The translations under genes and the position numbers were made by a program. This document shows, one piece after another, positions 10,542 to 18,410 of a DNA stretch of 50,100 bases. The notes beneath the pieces are model-generated. The model saw only the letters and a list, made by a program, of their open reading frames with translations, was not told the origin of the DNA and did no database searches. Source of the stretch: Acidobacteriaceae bacterium (lineage in GTDB: Bacteria; Acidobacteriota; Terriglobia; Terriglobales; Acidobacteriaceae); NCBI GenBank assembly GCA_030041515.1, contig JASHNS010000007.1:1-50100 (forward strand), written 5' to 3'. The number at the start of each line of letters is the position of its first letter. Positions within the stretch are counted from its first letter, which is position 1.

Positions 10542-12009
10542 CGCCACTCCGGGTTCCACGCCGCACCGAGGCTCGCGCCTGTTCAGCTTTCCGGTGGTGC
10601 TGGCCCTGGTTTTGATTTTTGTGCTGGTCTGGGCAGGCCGCAGCCAGGGCATCTCCGATCCCGATATCTGGTGGCATCTCCGCAACGCCGCAGAACTGCT
10701 GCACACCGGGCATTTTCCCCACGCTGATGCCTGGACCTTCACCGTCGCCGGCAAACCCTGGATCAACTTCGAGTGGCTTTCCGAGCTTTGGTACTACGCA
10801 GCCTGGAAATGGCTCGGCGAACGGGGGCTTTACCTGGCGATGATGCTTCTTTCTGCTGCGAGCCTGCTGGGCGTCTTTCGTCTCGCATGGCTGCGCTCGC
10901 GCGACTGGCTCGCGGCCCTCTTCGTCTCTCTCATCGCCATCCACTTTTTCATCGTCTCGCTCGCTCCGCGGACGCTGCTCTTCGGCTGGCTGTTTCTGGT
11001 CATTGAGCTGGACATCCTGTGGAGCATCGAGCGCGGCCGCGATCGCACGTCATGGTTGCCGTTGCTCTTTCTCCTCTGGATCAATGTCCACGGTTCGTGG
11101 TTCATCGGTTTCGTGCTCATGGTTCTGTTCTTTGCCTGCGGATGGTTGCAGGGCGAATGGGGCGGCCTCAGTGTGCGTCGCTGGACACCGCAGCAGAAGC
11201 GCCGCTTTTTGCTGGTGACCGCCGCAAGCTGTGCCGTGCTCTTCATCAATCCATACGGATGGCGGCTCGTCGCATATCCCGTGGCCGCGGTCTTCCGCAA
11301 TCGCCTGGGCACGCAGTACATCGCGGAATGGGCCAGCCTGAACCTGCATACAGCGTTCGGCAAACAGGTGCTGGCCGTCTTTCTCGGCCTGGCCGTTCTG
11401 CAATTATTGCGACCGCGCCGCTGGCCGCTGCACGATCTGGTCTTCGCGCTCATCGCCCTCTACGGCGCTTTTACCTATGTGCGGTTCGTCTTTCTCGCCG
11501 GCATTCTGATTCTGCCGGTGCTGGCCATGGATCTTAAACTTCCCGCCCCGCCGCCATCCGGCGCGAAAGCGAAGGACCTGCGCTGGGCCGCCGCGATCGC
11601 CATCGCCGCGCTGCTCGCGCTGATCGGCACGCAGATGCCCGGCGCGCCGGAACTCCAGGCCGGCGTTGCCGAAGATTTTCCCGTACCTGCGCTGCCGTAC
11701 CTGCGCACGCTCACCGGCCGTGGCAATCTCTTCAACCAATACGAATGGGGCGGCTGGCTGGAATGGCAGGCGCCGGAGCTGAAGACCTTCATCGATCCGC
11801 GCATGGACGTCTTCGCCGAGAGCGGCGTGCTGAACGATTACGCTCGCGCCATCCACGCCGACGATACATTCGCAATTCTGGATCGATACCGGATTCGCTA
11901 TGCGCTGCTGGCGAAGGGCAGCGAGATGGCGTATCTGCTGGCGCACAATGCAGGCTGGAAAATCGCGTGGCAGGGTCGGCAGGCTGTCGTCTTCGAGCGT
12001 GCGCAGTAG
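10507..12009 (+). CDS. Multi-pass membrane protein, GT-C glycosyltransferase-like (paralog 2)
   Basis: This is a paralog of the preceding gene along its whole length. It shares SDPDIWWHLRNAAELLHT, AWTFTVAGKPWINFEWL, WINVHGSWFIGFVLM, the VNPYGWRLVAYP-like segment (INPYGWRLVAYP) and the C-terminal NLFNQYEWGGWLEWQAP, IDPRMDVF and RYALL. About ten hydrophobic helices are present. The role is likely a polyprenyl-sugar-dependent transferase in the inner membrane, but no acceptor is indicated. The start is uncertain. ATG 10507 overlaps the upstream gene by 35 nt, while TTG 10525 (LSASGNATPG) has AGGCGG nine bases upstream and gives a shorter N-terminus like its paralog's. The pair looks like an old tandem duplication translated from one message. 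Confidence 0.75.
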   Translation: MHRRWSLSASGNATPGSTPHRGSRLFSFPVVLALVLIFVLVWAGRSQGISDPDIWWHLRNAAELLHTGHFPHADAWTFTVAGKPWINFEWLSELWYYAAWKWLGERGLYLAMMLLSAASLLGVFRLAWLRSRDWLAALFVSLIAIHFFIVSLAPRTLLFGWLFLVIELDILWSIERGRDRTSWLPLLFLLWINVHGSWFIGFVLMVLFFACGWLQGEWGGLSVRRWTPQQKRRFLLVTAASCAVLFINPYGWRLVAYPVAAVFRNRLGTQYIAEWASLNLHTAFGKQVLAVFLGLAVLQLLRPRRWPLHDLVFALIALYGAFTYVRFVFLAGILILPVLAMDLKLPAPPPSGAKAKDLRWAAAIAIAALLALIGTQMPGAPELQAGVAEDFPVPALPYLRTLTGRGNLFNQYEWGGWLEWQAPELKTFIDPRMDVFAESGVLNDYARAIHADDTFAILDRYRIRYALLAKGSEMAYLLAHNAGWKIAWQGRQAVVFERAQ

Positions 12010-12013
12010 GCTG

Positions 12014-12262
12014 TCATGGATGGGGCCCCGGTAACTCGAGGAACTCTCGTTCAACCCAGATCGTCTCTCCCACGCTTCCTGTCACCGCATCGACGATAAG
12101 CTCAGCCCACCCGATCTCGTTCAACGAGACGATGGTAAAAACGTGGCCCAGACACCGGTGAAACACCGCCTTTGTCGGCAAAGACGGATCGACCGGAAGA
12201 TTTGGCGGTATTCCGATGAGTCGAACGCTCTCACCGGGTTTCATCCGGAGATTCTTAGCCAT
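12014..12262 (-). CDS. Small conserved-looking hypothetical protein
   Basis: The 82-residue protein starts [20 protein letters not shown] and ends [14 protein letters not shown]. It appears to be an all-beta domain, with alternating hydrophobic strands ([41 protein letters not shown]). The K-P-G-E-x-V-R-L and W-V-E-x-E-F-L patterns recall small uncharacterised proteins I have seen in acidobacteria and planctomycetes, but I cannot name a family. It has an AAGAGG ribosome site about 12 nt before ATG. It is convergent with the membrane-protein operon (4 nt gap) and divergent from tsaD, with only 38 nt between starts. No cysteine cluster or signal peptide is present. The function is unknown. Confidence 0.6.
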   Translation of the reverse strand: MAKNLRMKPGESVRLIGIPPNLPVDPSLPTKAVFHRCLGHVFTIVSLNEIGWAELIVDAVTGSVGETIWVEREFLELPGPHP

Positions 12263-12300
12263 GCGGGATCAAACCTCTTCCAGCCAATACTATAGAGAGA

Positions 12301-13506
12301 GTGGCTGGAGCCTTGATCCTCGGCATTGAAACCTCCTGCGACGAAACCGCGGCGGCGGTCGTGCGCGAGGGCAGGGAGATCCTCTCGAGCGTGGTGGCCT
12401 CGCAGATCCCCATCCACTCGCCGTACGGCGGCGTTGTTCCCGAGCTGGCCTCGCGCGAGCATCTGCGCAACATCCTGCCCGTCGTTCGCGCCGCGCTCGA
12501 GCAGGCCGGCGTCGGCTACCAGGATCTCGCCGCCATCGCCGTGACCCAAGGCCCTGGCCTCGCCGGCGCGCTGCTGGTCGGCATCAGCTTTGCCAAGTCC
12601 CTGGCATTTGCGATCGAGAAGCCGCTGATCGCCGTCAATCATCTCGAAGGCCACATTCACGCGGTGCTGCTGGAAGAAGCTCGCCGCCAGGTGAACGCTT
12701 CGGATCTTTTACCCGAGGGGCGCCCGCCCGCGCGGCCAGCGCTCCTCGCGCTGGTCGTCTCCGGCGGCCACACGCACCTGTATCTCGCCGAGGCACGGCA
12801 ATCTGAGGCTGGTGAGCCGGTGTGGTCGTATCGCAACGTCGGCCGCACGGTCGATGACGCCGCCGGCGAGGCCTTCGACAAAGTCGCCAAGCTGCTCGGC
12901 CTCGGTTATCCCGGCGGTCCATGGATCGACGCGCTTGCGCCGCAGGGCGACCCGGAGGCCGTTCCGTTCACCTTCGCGCAGATCAAGGCCAAAGCACACC
13001 GCAAGGGCGAGCCGGGCGCGCTCGATCCCGCGACGGCAACCTACTTCTCCTACAGCGGCATCAAGACGGCGGTCCTGCGCTACACGCACGTGCACGAAAT
13101 GGAAGCCTCCATCGAAACGCGCCGCGCCGCGCTGGCCGGCCTTCCCAACCCCACCCCCGCCGACGCCTTGCCGCTCTGCGACAGGCGCACGCTGGACCTG
13201 ATCGCCTCGTTCCAGCGCTCCGTGGTCGACGATCTGCGCCGCAAGACCTTTCGCGCCGCCGAGCAATTCGGCGTCGATCGCGTGCTCGTCTCCGGCGGCG
13301 TGGCGGCCAATCGCGAACTGCGCGTGCGCTTCACCGCCGAAGCCGCCGAGCGCAATCTTGTCATCGCCTTCCCGTCGCTCTCCCTCTCGACGGACAACGC
13401 CGCCATGATCGCCGCCGCGGCGTGGCCCAGGCTCGCCGCCGGCGACTTCGCCTCCGACGGCCTCACCGCGGAGCCCTCTCTGGTCTTGGGCGGCGCGCCG
13501 CGCTGA
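12301..13506 (+). CDS. tsaD: tRNA N6-adenosine threonylcarbamoyltransferase TsaD
   Basis: TsaD transfers the threonylcarbamoyl group to A37 of ANN-decoding tRNAs, working with TsaB, TsaE and TsaC. The sequence shows the ASKHA fold signatures: [16 protein letters not shown] at the N-terminus, the metal-binding NHLEGHIHA (HxxxH), [42 protein letters not shown] and the C-terminal [11 protein letters not shown] with STDNAAM. The 401-residue product is about 60 residues longer than typical bacterial TsaD (~340). The extra length lies in a Pro/Ala-rich loop after HIHA (residues ~121-145) and an insert near residues ~275-300. The start is GTG. cysS begins 17 nt after the stop in the same direction, so they form a translation-related pair. 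Confidence 0.96.
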   Translation: MAGALILGIETSCDETAAAVVREGREILSSVVASQIPIHSPYGGVVPELASREHLRNILPVVRAALEQAGVGYQDLAAIAVTQGPGLAGALLVGISFAKSLAFAIEKPLIAVNHLEGHIHAVLLEEARRQVNASDLLPEGRPPARPALLALVVSGGHTHLYLAEARQSEAGEPVWSYRNVGRTVDDAAGEAFDKVAKLLGLGYPGGPWIDALAPQGDPEAVPFTFAQIKAKAHRKGEPGALDPATATYFSYSGIKTAVLRYTHVHEMEASIETRRAALAGLPNPTPADALPLCDRRTLDLIASFQRSVVDDLRRKTFRAAEQFGVDRVLVSGGVAANRELRVRFTAEAAERNLVIAFPSLSLSTDNAAMIAAAAWPRLAAGDFASDGLTAEPSLVLGGAPR

Positions 13507-13523
13507 TAAACTGAAGACAGCGA

Positions 13524-15089
13524 ATGAGCGAACAGAATCAGCAAATTAGCGGGAAAGCGACGGTGCTCTCCGGCGAAACAGCCCCCGCGCCCACCCCGCG
13601 CCTTTACAACACGATGACCGGCCGCGTCGAGGACCTCGCCCCGTCCGATGGCAAAGCCCTCCGCATGTATGCCTGCGGCCCCACCGTCTACGACTACGGC
13701 CACATCGGCAACTTCCGCACGTTTCTCCAGGTCGATGTCCTGCGGCGATTCCTGCGCCTGCGCGGCATCGAGGTTCGCCACGTGATGAACGTGACCGACG
13801 TGGACGACAAGATCATCCGCAACGCGGCGGCGGCCGGCGTTTCGATCGCCGATTACACGCGCAAATACGAGCAGGCATTCTTCGAGGACCTCGACGCATT
13901 GCAGGTCGAACACCCTGAGGTCGTCGCGCGCGCCACCGAGCATATTCCCGCGATGATCGCGCTCATCCAGCGGCTCGCCGAGCAGGACATTGCCTACCGC
14001 GCGGAGGACGGCTCGTGGTACTTCCGCATCGCGCGTTTTCCCGAGTACGGCAAGCTCTCGAAGAAGGATTTCGAGGGCATCAGCGACGGTGCTCGCATCG
14101 ATGTGGACGAGTACGAGAAGGATTCCGCCCGCGACTTCGCGCTGTGGAAAGCGCCCAAGCCCGGCGAACACAAGTGGGAAACGGAGCTTGGCCCGGGCCG
14201 TCCGGGCTGGCACATCGAGTGCAGCGCCATGGCCATGCAGTACCTCGGCGACAGCTTCGATCTCCATGCCGGCGGCGAAGACCTGATGTTCCCGCACCAC
14301 GAGAATGAGATCGCGCAGTCGGAGTCGGCCTCGCACCGCACCTTTGCGCGGCACTGGTTCCACGTGCGTTTTCTGCTGGTCGAAAATCGCAAGATGTCGA
14401 AGTCGGAGGGCAACTTCTATACGCTGCGCGACCTGCTGCTGCGCGGCTACAAGCCCTCGGCGATTCGCATGCTTCTCATCTCCGTGCCCTATCGCCAGCA
14501 GCTCAACTTCACCTTCGAAGGATTGGCAGCCGAGACCGTCGCCGTCGAGCGGCTGCGCAACTTCCGCGACCGCATCCGGAAGACGGCGTGGCCAGCGGGC
14601 CTCTCGCATGGCTCTCGCGGCGTATCAAACGAAATCGGGGACGCAGCCAAAGAAGCACTTGATAACTTCTATGCCGCCTTGGCGAATGATCTAAATACGG
14701 CCGAAGCCCGGGCAGCCATCTTCGACTTAGTGCGATTTGTTAACGCGCAGGCTGACGCTGGCAATTTCCTCGAAGCTGACAAATCGGCCGTCCTCGACGT
14801 CCTCGCTCAATTCGATCGCGTATTCGCCGTGCTCGAGGACCACGACGAGCAGTGGATGCGTTTTACGCTGGAGTGGGCCGAGCGCGAAGGCCGCCTCGAC
14901 GAGGCCGCGCCCGAAGTGCGCGCTCGCCTCGCATTGTCCGACGCCCAGATTCAGGCGCTCGTCGACGAGCGGACGCAGGCCAAGCGCGCGCGCAATTTCG
15001 CCCGCGCGGATCAGATCCGCAACGACCTCGCCGCGAAGGGCATCCTGCTCGAAGACTCGAAAGATGGCGTGCGCTGGAAGCGGAAGTGA
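13524..15089 (+). CDS. cysS: Cysteinyl-tRNA synthetase
   Basis: The 521-residue class I synthetase charges tRNA-Cys. The N-terminal signature MYACGPTVYDYGHIGNFRTF holds the first zinc-ligand Cys and the HIGH-type motif (HIGN). WHIECSAMAMQ and LHAGGEDLMFPHHENEIAQS hold the remaining zinc ligands. KMSKSEGNF at about residue 290 is the KMSKS loop. The C-terminal helical DALR-type anticodon-binding region ends with KRARNFARADQIRNDLAAKG, typical of CysS. About 30 residues precede the usual start of homology. The ATG at 13524 was accepted because no better start follows before the conserved core, though the extension could be trimmed. It follows tsaD by 17 nt. Confidence 0.97.
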   Translation: MSEQNQQISGKATVLSGETAPAPTPRLYNTMTGRVEDLAPSDGKALRMYACGPTVYDYGHIGNFRTFLQVDVLRRFLRLRGIEVRHVMNVTDVDDKIIRNAAAAGVSIADYTRKYEQAFFEDLDALQVEHPEVVARATEHIPAMIALIQRLAEQDIAYRAEDGSWYFRIARFPEYGKLSKKDFEGISDGARIDVDEYEKDSARDFALWKAPKPGEHKWETELGPGRPGWHIECSAMAMQYLGDSFDLHAGGEDLMFPHHENEIAQSESASHRTFARHWFHVRFLLVENRKMSKSEGNFYTLRDLLLRGYKPSAIRMLLISVPYRQQLNFTFEGLAAETVAVERLRNFRDRIRKTAWPAGLSHGSRGVSNEIGDAAKEALDNFYAALANDLNTAEARAAIFDLVRFVNAQADAGNFLEADKSAVLDVLAQFDRVFAVLEDHDEQWMRFTLEWAEREGRLDEAAPEVRARLALSDAQIQALVDERTQAKRARNFARADQIRNDLAAKGILLEDSKDGVRWKRK

Positions 15090-15175
15090 GCGCGGGGAAC
15101 ACCCGCGCCGCGCACCAGGGAGTGTCTCAGATTGAAATCCGGATTTCGACCAGGACGGAACTGGCGAGTCGGCGA

Positions 15176-15709
15176 CTAAGCAGGAATGTACGTCAACCTG
15201 ATCACGTCCTTGCCGATTTGATCGCTGGCCACAAGGCGGAGCGGCGGCCGGGGGCCGGCGAAGAATGGCGTGCCACGGCCGAGCACGATGGGGTGAATGT
15301 AGAGTCGATACTCATCAATAAGACCGAGGTTGGTGAGGCTTCCTGCCAGGTCTGGCCCCGCAACGTCGATCTCTCCGGTCAGCTGGGCTTTCAGTCCACG
15401 TATTGCTGCCTCAAGGTCATTTTCGACAACTGTTGCGTTAGGACCGGCCGACTTCAGCGACCGCGACACAACCCACTTCGGCCGGCTCCGCCACGCAGCA
15501 GCGAAGTCGCGTTCCTCCGCGTCCCATCCTGGAAGGTCATCGTCCCAATAACGCATGATCTCGTAGATGCGGCGACCGTACACCATGCCCGTCAGGCCGC
15601 GCACGTGCTCCGTGAAGTGACGAAAGAGCACGGCGTCCGGCGGGCTGATTTTAAGATGGTCGACGTACCCATCCAGAGACTGGTTCATTCCGAAAACGAG
15701 CTTTGCCAC
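15176..15709 (-). CDS. RibD C-terminal / dihydrofolate-reductase-like protein
   Basis: The 177-residue protein has the RibD_C/DHFR-like fold used by many small uncharacterised reductases: KLVFGMNQSLDGYVD at the N-terminus, GLTGMVYGRRIYEIM, WVVSRSLK, DVAGPDLAGSL (nucleotide-binding loop) and HPIVLGRGTPFF near the end. Such proteins bind NADPH, but the substrate is unknown and it is not a true FolA. The start is the GTG at 15709, supported by AAGGAGG nine bases upstream. The open frame extends to 16081 but shows no similarity there. The gene stands alone, convergent with cysS and divergent from the phosphofructokinase gene. Confidence 0.88.
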   Translation of the reverse strand: MAKLVFGMNQSLDGYVDHLKISPPDAVLFRHFTEHVRGLTGMVYGRRIYEIMRYWDDDLPGWDAEERDFAAAWRSRPKWVVSRSLKSAGPNATVVENDLEAAIRGLKAQLTGEIDVAGPDLAGSLTNLGLIDEYRLYIHPIVLGRGTPFFAGPRPPLRLVASDQIGKDVIRLTYIPA

Positions 15710-15718
15710 GCTGCAGAT

Positions 15719-15725
15719 CCTCCTT
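15719..15725 (-). promoter_or_regulatory. Shine-Dalgarno deciding a GTG start
   Basis: A perfect AAGGAGG on the minus strand lies nine bases before the GTG at 15709. It selects that codon as the start of the RibD/DHFR-like gene over the upstream open frame. Confidence 0.8.
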
Positions 15726-15894
15726 GCCAGGGTTCTTCCGAATAGCTTAAGCCGTTGTCGCAAGGACGTAAGGTGGGACACGATCTGCGCGTCACATTCT
15801 CGGTGTGACCAGAAAGCAGGGGTTCGCCTTCTCCCCAGGGTCGATATTTCAGACCGACGCCCTCGCCCGGGCACCTCGGTAATTTGAATCGCCA

Positions 15895-15926
15895 AGTGTC
15901 CCCCAGTATCATTTTGATGGGGCACT
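15895..15926. other. Imperfect stem-loop in the 289-nt gap before pfk
   Basis: AGTGTCCCC pairs with GGGGCACT (one bulged base), followed by TTTGG on the plus strand. It lies between two divergent genes, so a terminator role is not obvious. It could be part of the pfk leader or a relic of an older gene. The rest of the gap (15710-15998) shows nothing coding. AGTGAGGA just before 15999 is the pfk ribosome site. Confidence 0.3.
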
Positions 15927-15998
15927 TTGGTCTGATTTTGATTCTCGCCGGCGCATTTGCCCGGCATAACTTTTTCCCAATCAGGAAGTGAGGACGCA

Positions 15999-17036
15999 AT
16001 GCGAATTGGTGTGTTGACGGGCGGCGGAGACTGCCCTGGTCTGAATGCCGTCATCCGGGCGGCTGTGCGCAAGGGCATCATTCATTATGGAGACGAATTC
16101 ATCGGCTTCCTCGAAGGCTGGCGCGGCGTTCTCGACAACGCGACGGTCCCGCTGACGCTCGAAAAGGTCGATCGCATCCTCACCGAGGGCGGTACCATCC
16201 TGCGTACCTCGCGCACCAACGTCCGCAAAATCGAGGGCGGCATTGAGAAGTGCGTGGCCACGCTGAAGGCCAACAAGCTGGACGCGCTGATCGCCATCGG
16301 CGGAGACGACACGCAGTCCGTCACCAACGCGCTCATCCAGGCCGGCGTCCCCGGCGTCGGCGTGCCCAAGACCATCGACAACGATCTGAACGGCACCGAC
16401 GTCTGCTTCGGCTTTGACACTGCCGTGATGATCGCGACCGAAGCCGTCGATCGCCTGCACACCACGGCCGAGTCGCACAACCGCGTCATTGTCTGCGAAG
16501 TCATGGGCCGCGATGCGGGCTGGATCGCGCTCACGGCCGGCGTGGCCGGCGGCGCGCACGTCATCCTGGTGCCCGAAAAACCCATCGACCTCGATCACGT
16601 CTGCGCCATCCTGAAGCACAACCACGACCACGGCAAGAAGTACGGCATCGTCGTGGTGGCCGAGGGAGCCAAGCTCCCGGATTCCGGCGAGCAGGCCACC
16701 AAAGGCGAGAAGGTGGACGCCTTCGGGCATGCGCGCCTCAGCGGCATTGCCGATCACCTGGCCGAGCTGATTGAAAAGCGCACCGGCTACGAGACGCGCT
16801 CCGTGAACCTGGGCCACACCCAGCGCGGCGGCACGCCCACGGCCTACGATCGCATGCTCGCGACGCGGTACGGCCTCGCTGCCATTGACCTCGTCCACCA
16901 GGGCAAATTCGGGCGTCTGGTCGTCCTGCGCGGAACGAAGATCGAGGACATCCCGCTGGCCGAAGCCATCGCGAAAAACCGCACCGTCGACGACAGCTTC
17001 CTGAAGATCATCAGCGGCCTCGAGCCGAAGCTGTGA
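15999..17036 (+). CDS. pfkA: 6-phosphofructokinase family, residues of the pyrophosphate-dependent type
   Basis: The 345-residue enzyme phosphorylates fructose 6-phosphate to fructose 1,6-bisphosphate. The N-terminal GVLTGGGDCPGLNAVIRA is the phosphoryl-donor loop, PKTIDNDLNGTD carries the catalytic Asp127, and EVMGRDAGWIA and GHTQRGGTPTAYDR are substrate-binding. The donor is predicted from two positions. Residue 104 is Asp (IGGDDT, where ATP enzymes have Gly) and residue 124 is Lys (PKTIDND, where E. coli PfkA has Gly). Asp104 plus Lys124 is the established signature of PPi-dependent enzymes, which run reversibly in glycolysis and gluconeogenesis. The start at 15999 has AGTGAGGA upstream. 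The numbering happens to match E. coli PfkA. The gene is monocistronic by layout. Confidence 0.93.
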   Translation: MRIGVLTGGGDCPGLNAVIRAAVRKGIIHYGDEFIGFLEGWRGVLDNATVPLTLEKVDRILTEGGTILRTSRTNVRKIEGGIEKCVATLKANKLDALIAIGGDDTQSVTNALIQAGVPGVGVPKTIDNDLNGTDVCFGFDTAVMIATEAVDRLHTTAESHNRVIVCEVMGRDAGWIALTAGVAGGAHVILVPEKPIDLDHVCAILKHNHDHGKKYGIVVVAEGAKLPDSGEQATKGEKVDAFGHARLSGIADHLAELIEKRTGYETRSVNLGHTQRGGTPTAYDRMLATRYGLAAIDLVHQGKFGRLVVLRGTKIEDIPLAEAIAKNRTVDDSFLKIISGLEPKL

Positions 17037-17044
17037 ACGGAAAC

Positions 17045-17072
17045 GCCCGCTGGCTGCGCCAGGCCGGCGGGC
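17045..17072 (+). terminator. Possible stem-loop terminator after pfk
   Basis: GCCCGC at 17045-17050 pairs with GCGGGC at 17067-17072, enclosing an inner TGGC/GCCA pairing, 8 nt after the pfk stop. No T-tract follows, so intrinsic termination would be weak. Confidence 0.35.
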
Positions 17073-17136
17073 ACCCCATCTCAGGCCAATCGTCTGCCCT
17101 GGTTGGCCTTTGGATACCCCCATCGGAAATTCCCTG

Positions 17137-17166
17137 TTGGTTTGGGCCTTCGTCCTGTGGTATACA
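17137..17166 (+). promoter_or_regulatory. Candidate sigma-70-type promoter for the HTH gene
   Basis: TTGGTT at 17137-17142 and TATACA at 17161-17166 are separated by 18 bp. They would place transcription start about 5-8 nt before the ATG at 17179, giving a very short or absent leader. Confidence 0.45.
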
Positions 17167-17178
17167 AGGCGTGCTGCA

Positions 17179-17469
17179 ATGAAAGCCGCGCCTGCCCAAA
17201 CCGTCGAGGTCCGCGAGGTCATGGATATCCGCCAGGCCGCGCACTACCTCGGTATCAGCTCCGATAGCCTCTATCGCTATGCAGCGACTGGGTTTATACC
17301 GGCCTTCCGGATCGGCAATCGCTGGCGCTTTCGCAAGTCGAGGCTGGAGGAGTGGATGGACAGCCGCTCCGAGGAGACGGAATCGCCTGCCCCAAAACTG
17401 GTTCGGTCCGCGAAAAAGCCTGTTCGCTCCGCGCGGGTGCTCGGACGCTCCGCCCGAACCGGTTCCTGA
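17179..17469 (+). CDS. MerR/excisionase-type helix-turn-helix DNA-binding protein
   Basis: The 96-residue protein carries the winged-HTH signature of the excisionase/MerR-like HTH_17 group: DIRQAAHYLGISSDSLYRYA, then GFIPAFRIGNRWRFRKSRLEEWM. The C-terminal ~40 residues are basic and low-complexity (repeated VRSA/GRSA). Such stand-alone proteins act as phage excisionases, antitoxin-like factors or small regulators. No integrase or prophage gene is nearby, so a chromosomal regulatory role is more likely. The start at 17179 (MKAAPAQT) was chosen over the longer frame from 17110 because the extra residues are not HTH-like and would overlap the predicted promoter. Its stop lies 1 nt from the end of the convergent GntR gene. 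Confidence 0.8.
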   Translation: MKAAPAQTVEVREVMDIRQAAHYLGISSDSLYRYAATGFIPAFRIGNRWRFRKSRLEEWMDSRSEETESPAPKLVRSAKKPVRSARVLGRSARTGS

Positions 17470-17470
17470 T

Positions 17471-18217
17471 CTACACCTCCGCCGGCCGCGGTCTTCCTTT
17501 TCTCGTCCGTGCGTCGCTCTTCGGCTCGCCGGCCATCGCCTCCAGGTCCTGCGCCGACTGCGCCATCGCCAGGTGCCGCTTCATGACGGCCCGCGCCTCG
17601 GCCGCATTGCGCGTGCGGATCGCCCGGTAGATTTCCCGGTGCAGGTCTGCGGACTCCTTCAGGTCACGGGAACGCTCTGCCGTCTTCCGCCGCTCATCGT
17701 ACAGAGCAGAGGTGATAGTCTCCATCAGCGCAGCCAGAATCGGATTGCCCGATGCCTGGGCGATCACGCGATGGAAGCGGATGTCGTGAATCAGATACTC
17801 CATCGCGTTTCCGACGGTCGCGTACATCTCCGCGACTTCTTCGGAAAGCGCGGCGAAATGGTGCTCGTGGCCGCGCTCAGCAGCCAGCGCCGCCAGCTCG
17901 CTTTCCAGGATGCGCCGCGCCTCGAACATCTGCCACGACTGAAATCCGTGCAGCGCACCCAGCAGGCTCAGCGACGATTTGCCGATCTCCGGCGGCCCGT
18001 CGGCCACAAACGTGCCCACGCCATGCCGCACATCCATCACGCCCATCGCCGCCAGGTAGCCGATGCCCGTGCGCAGGCTGGCGCGGCTGATGCGCAGCTT
18101 GCGCGCAAACTCACGCTCCGGCGGAATGCGGTCTCCCGGCTGCAGACCGCCGCTCTCGATCATGCTCCGGATGTGGTTGACCACTCGCATGGTCATGTGC
18201 GTATCGGTCTTCGCCAT
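17471..18217 (-). CDS. FadR/GntR-family (FCD) transcriptional regulator of hexuronate genes
   Basis: The 248-residue protein has a GntR winged helix at about residues 5-75 (HIRSMIESGGLQPGDRIPPE, REFARKLRISRASLRTGI, GVMDVRHGVGTFV). An all-helical FCD ligand domain follows, with likely metal ligands in IHDIRFHRVIAQ, DLHREIYRAI and MKRHLAMA. FCD members of the ExuR/UxuR type bind hexuronates or their aldonate products and release DNA. It is divergent from uxaC with 193 nt between, and a FadR-like palindrome lies in that gap, so it very likely represses the uxaC operon. The C-terminal tail is basic. No defect was seen. Confidence 0.9.
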   Translation of the reverse strand: MAKTDTHMTMRVVNHIRSMIESGGLQPGDRIPPEREFARKLRISRASLRTGIGYLAAMGVMDVRHGVGTFVADGPPEIGKSSLSLLGALHGFQSWQMFEARRILESELAALAAERGHEHHFAALSEEVAEMYATVGNAMEYLIHDIRFHRVIAQASGNPILAALMETITSALYDERRKTAERSRDLKESADLHREIYRAIRTRNAAEARAVMKRHLAMAQSAQDLEAMAGEPKSDARTRKGRPRPAEV

Positions 18218-18350
18218 CGCTTCTCCCGGTCCCTCGCTGGAACCTCTGCGGTATCGCCCCTTTGCGCGGCTTTAGCGGCCTGTTCGGGCGCGATTCTTGC
18301 ATCATGGACGAAAGTACCACTCTTCCACCCGTCCGCGCAGTGTATTCTAG

Positions 18351-18360
18351 TGGTCGGACC
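18351..18360. promoter_or_regulatory. GntR/FadR-type operator upstream of uxaC
   Basis: TGGTCGGACC, with a central palindrome GGTC-G-GACC, resembles the FadR-type operator core. It lies 2 bp after a possible -10 box (TATTCT at 18343-18348) and 50 nt before the uxaC start, where a bound repressor would block transcription. The -35 region is not clear. Confidence 0.5.
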
Positions 18361-18410
18361 TCTCGAAGGTCATGTGAAATGGAGACGGTCCTGGAGGTAA
18401 CCCGGAAATC

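Noticed and set aside
17179-17469. Excisionase-like HTH as a sign of a prophage or integrative element
   Set aside because: No integrase, phage gene, att-like repeat or tRNA is nearby, and the flanking genes are ordinary metabolic genes.
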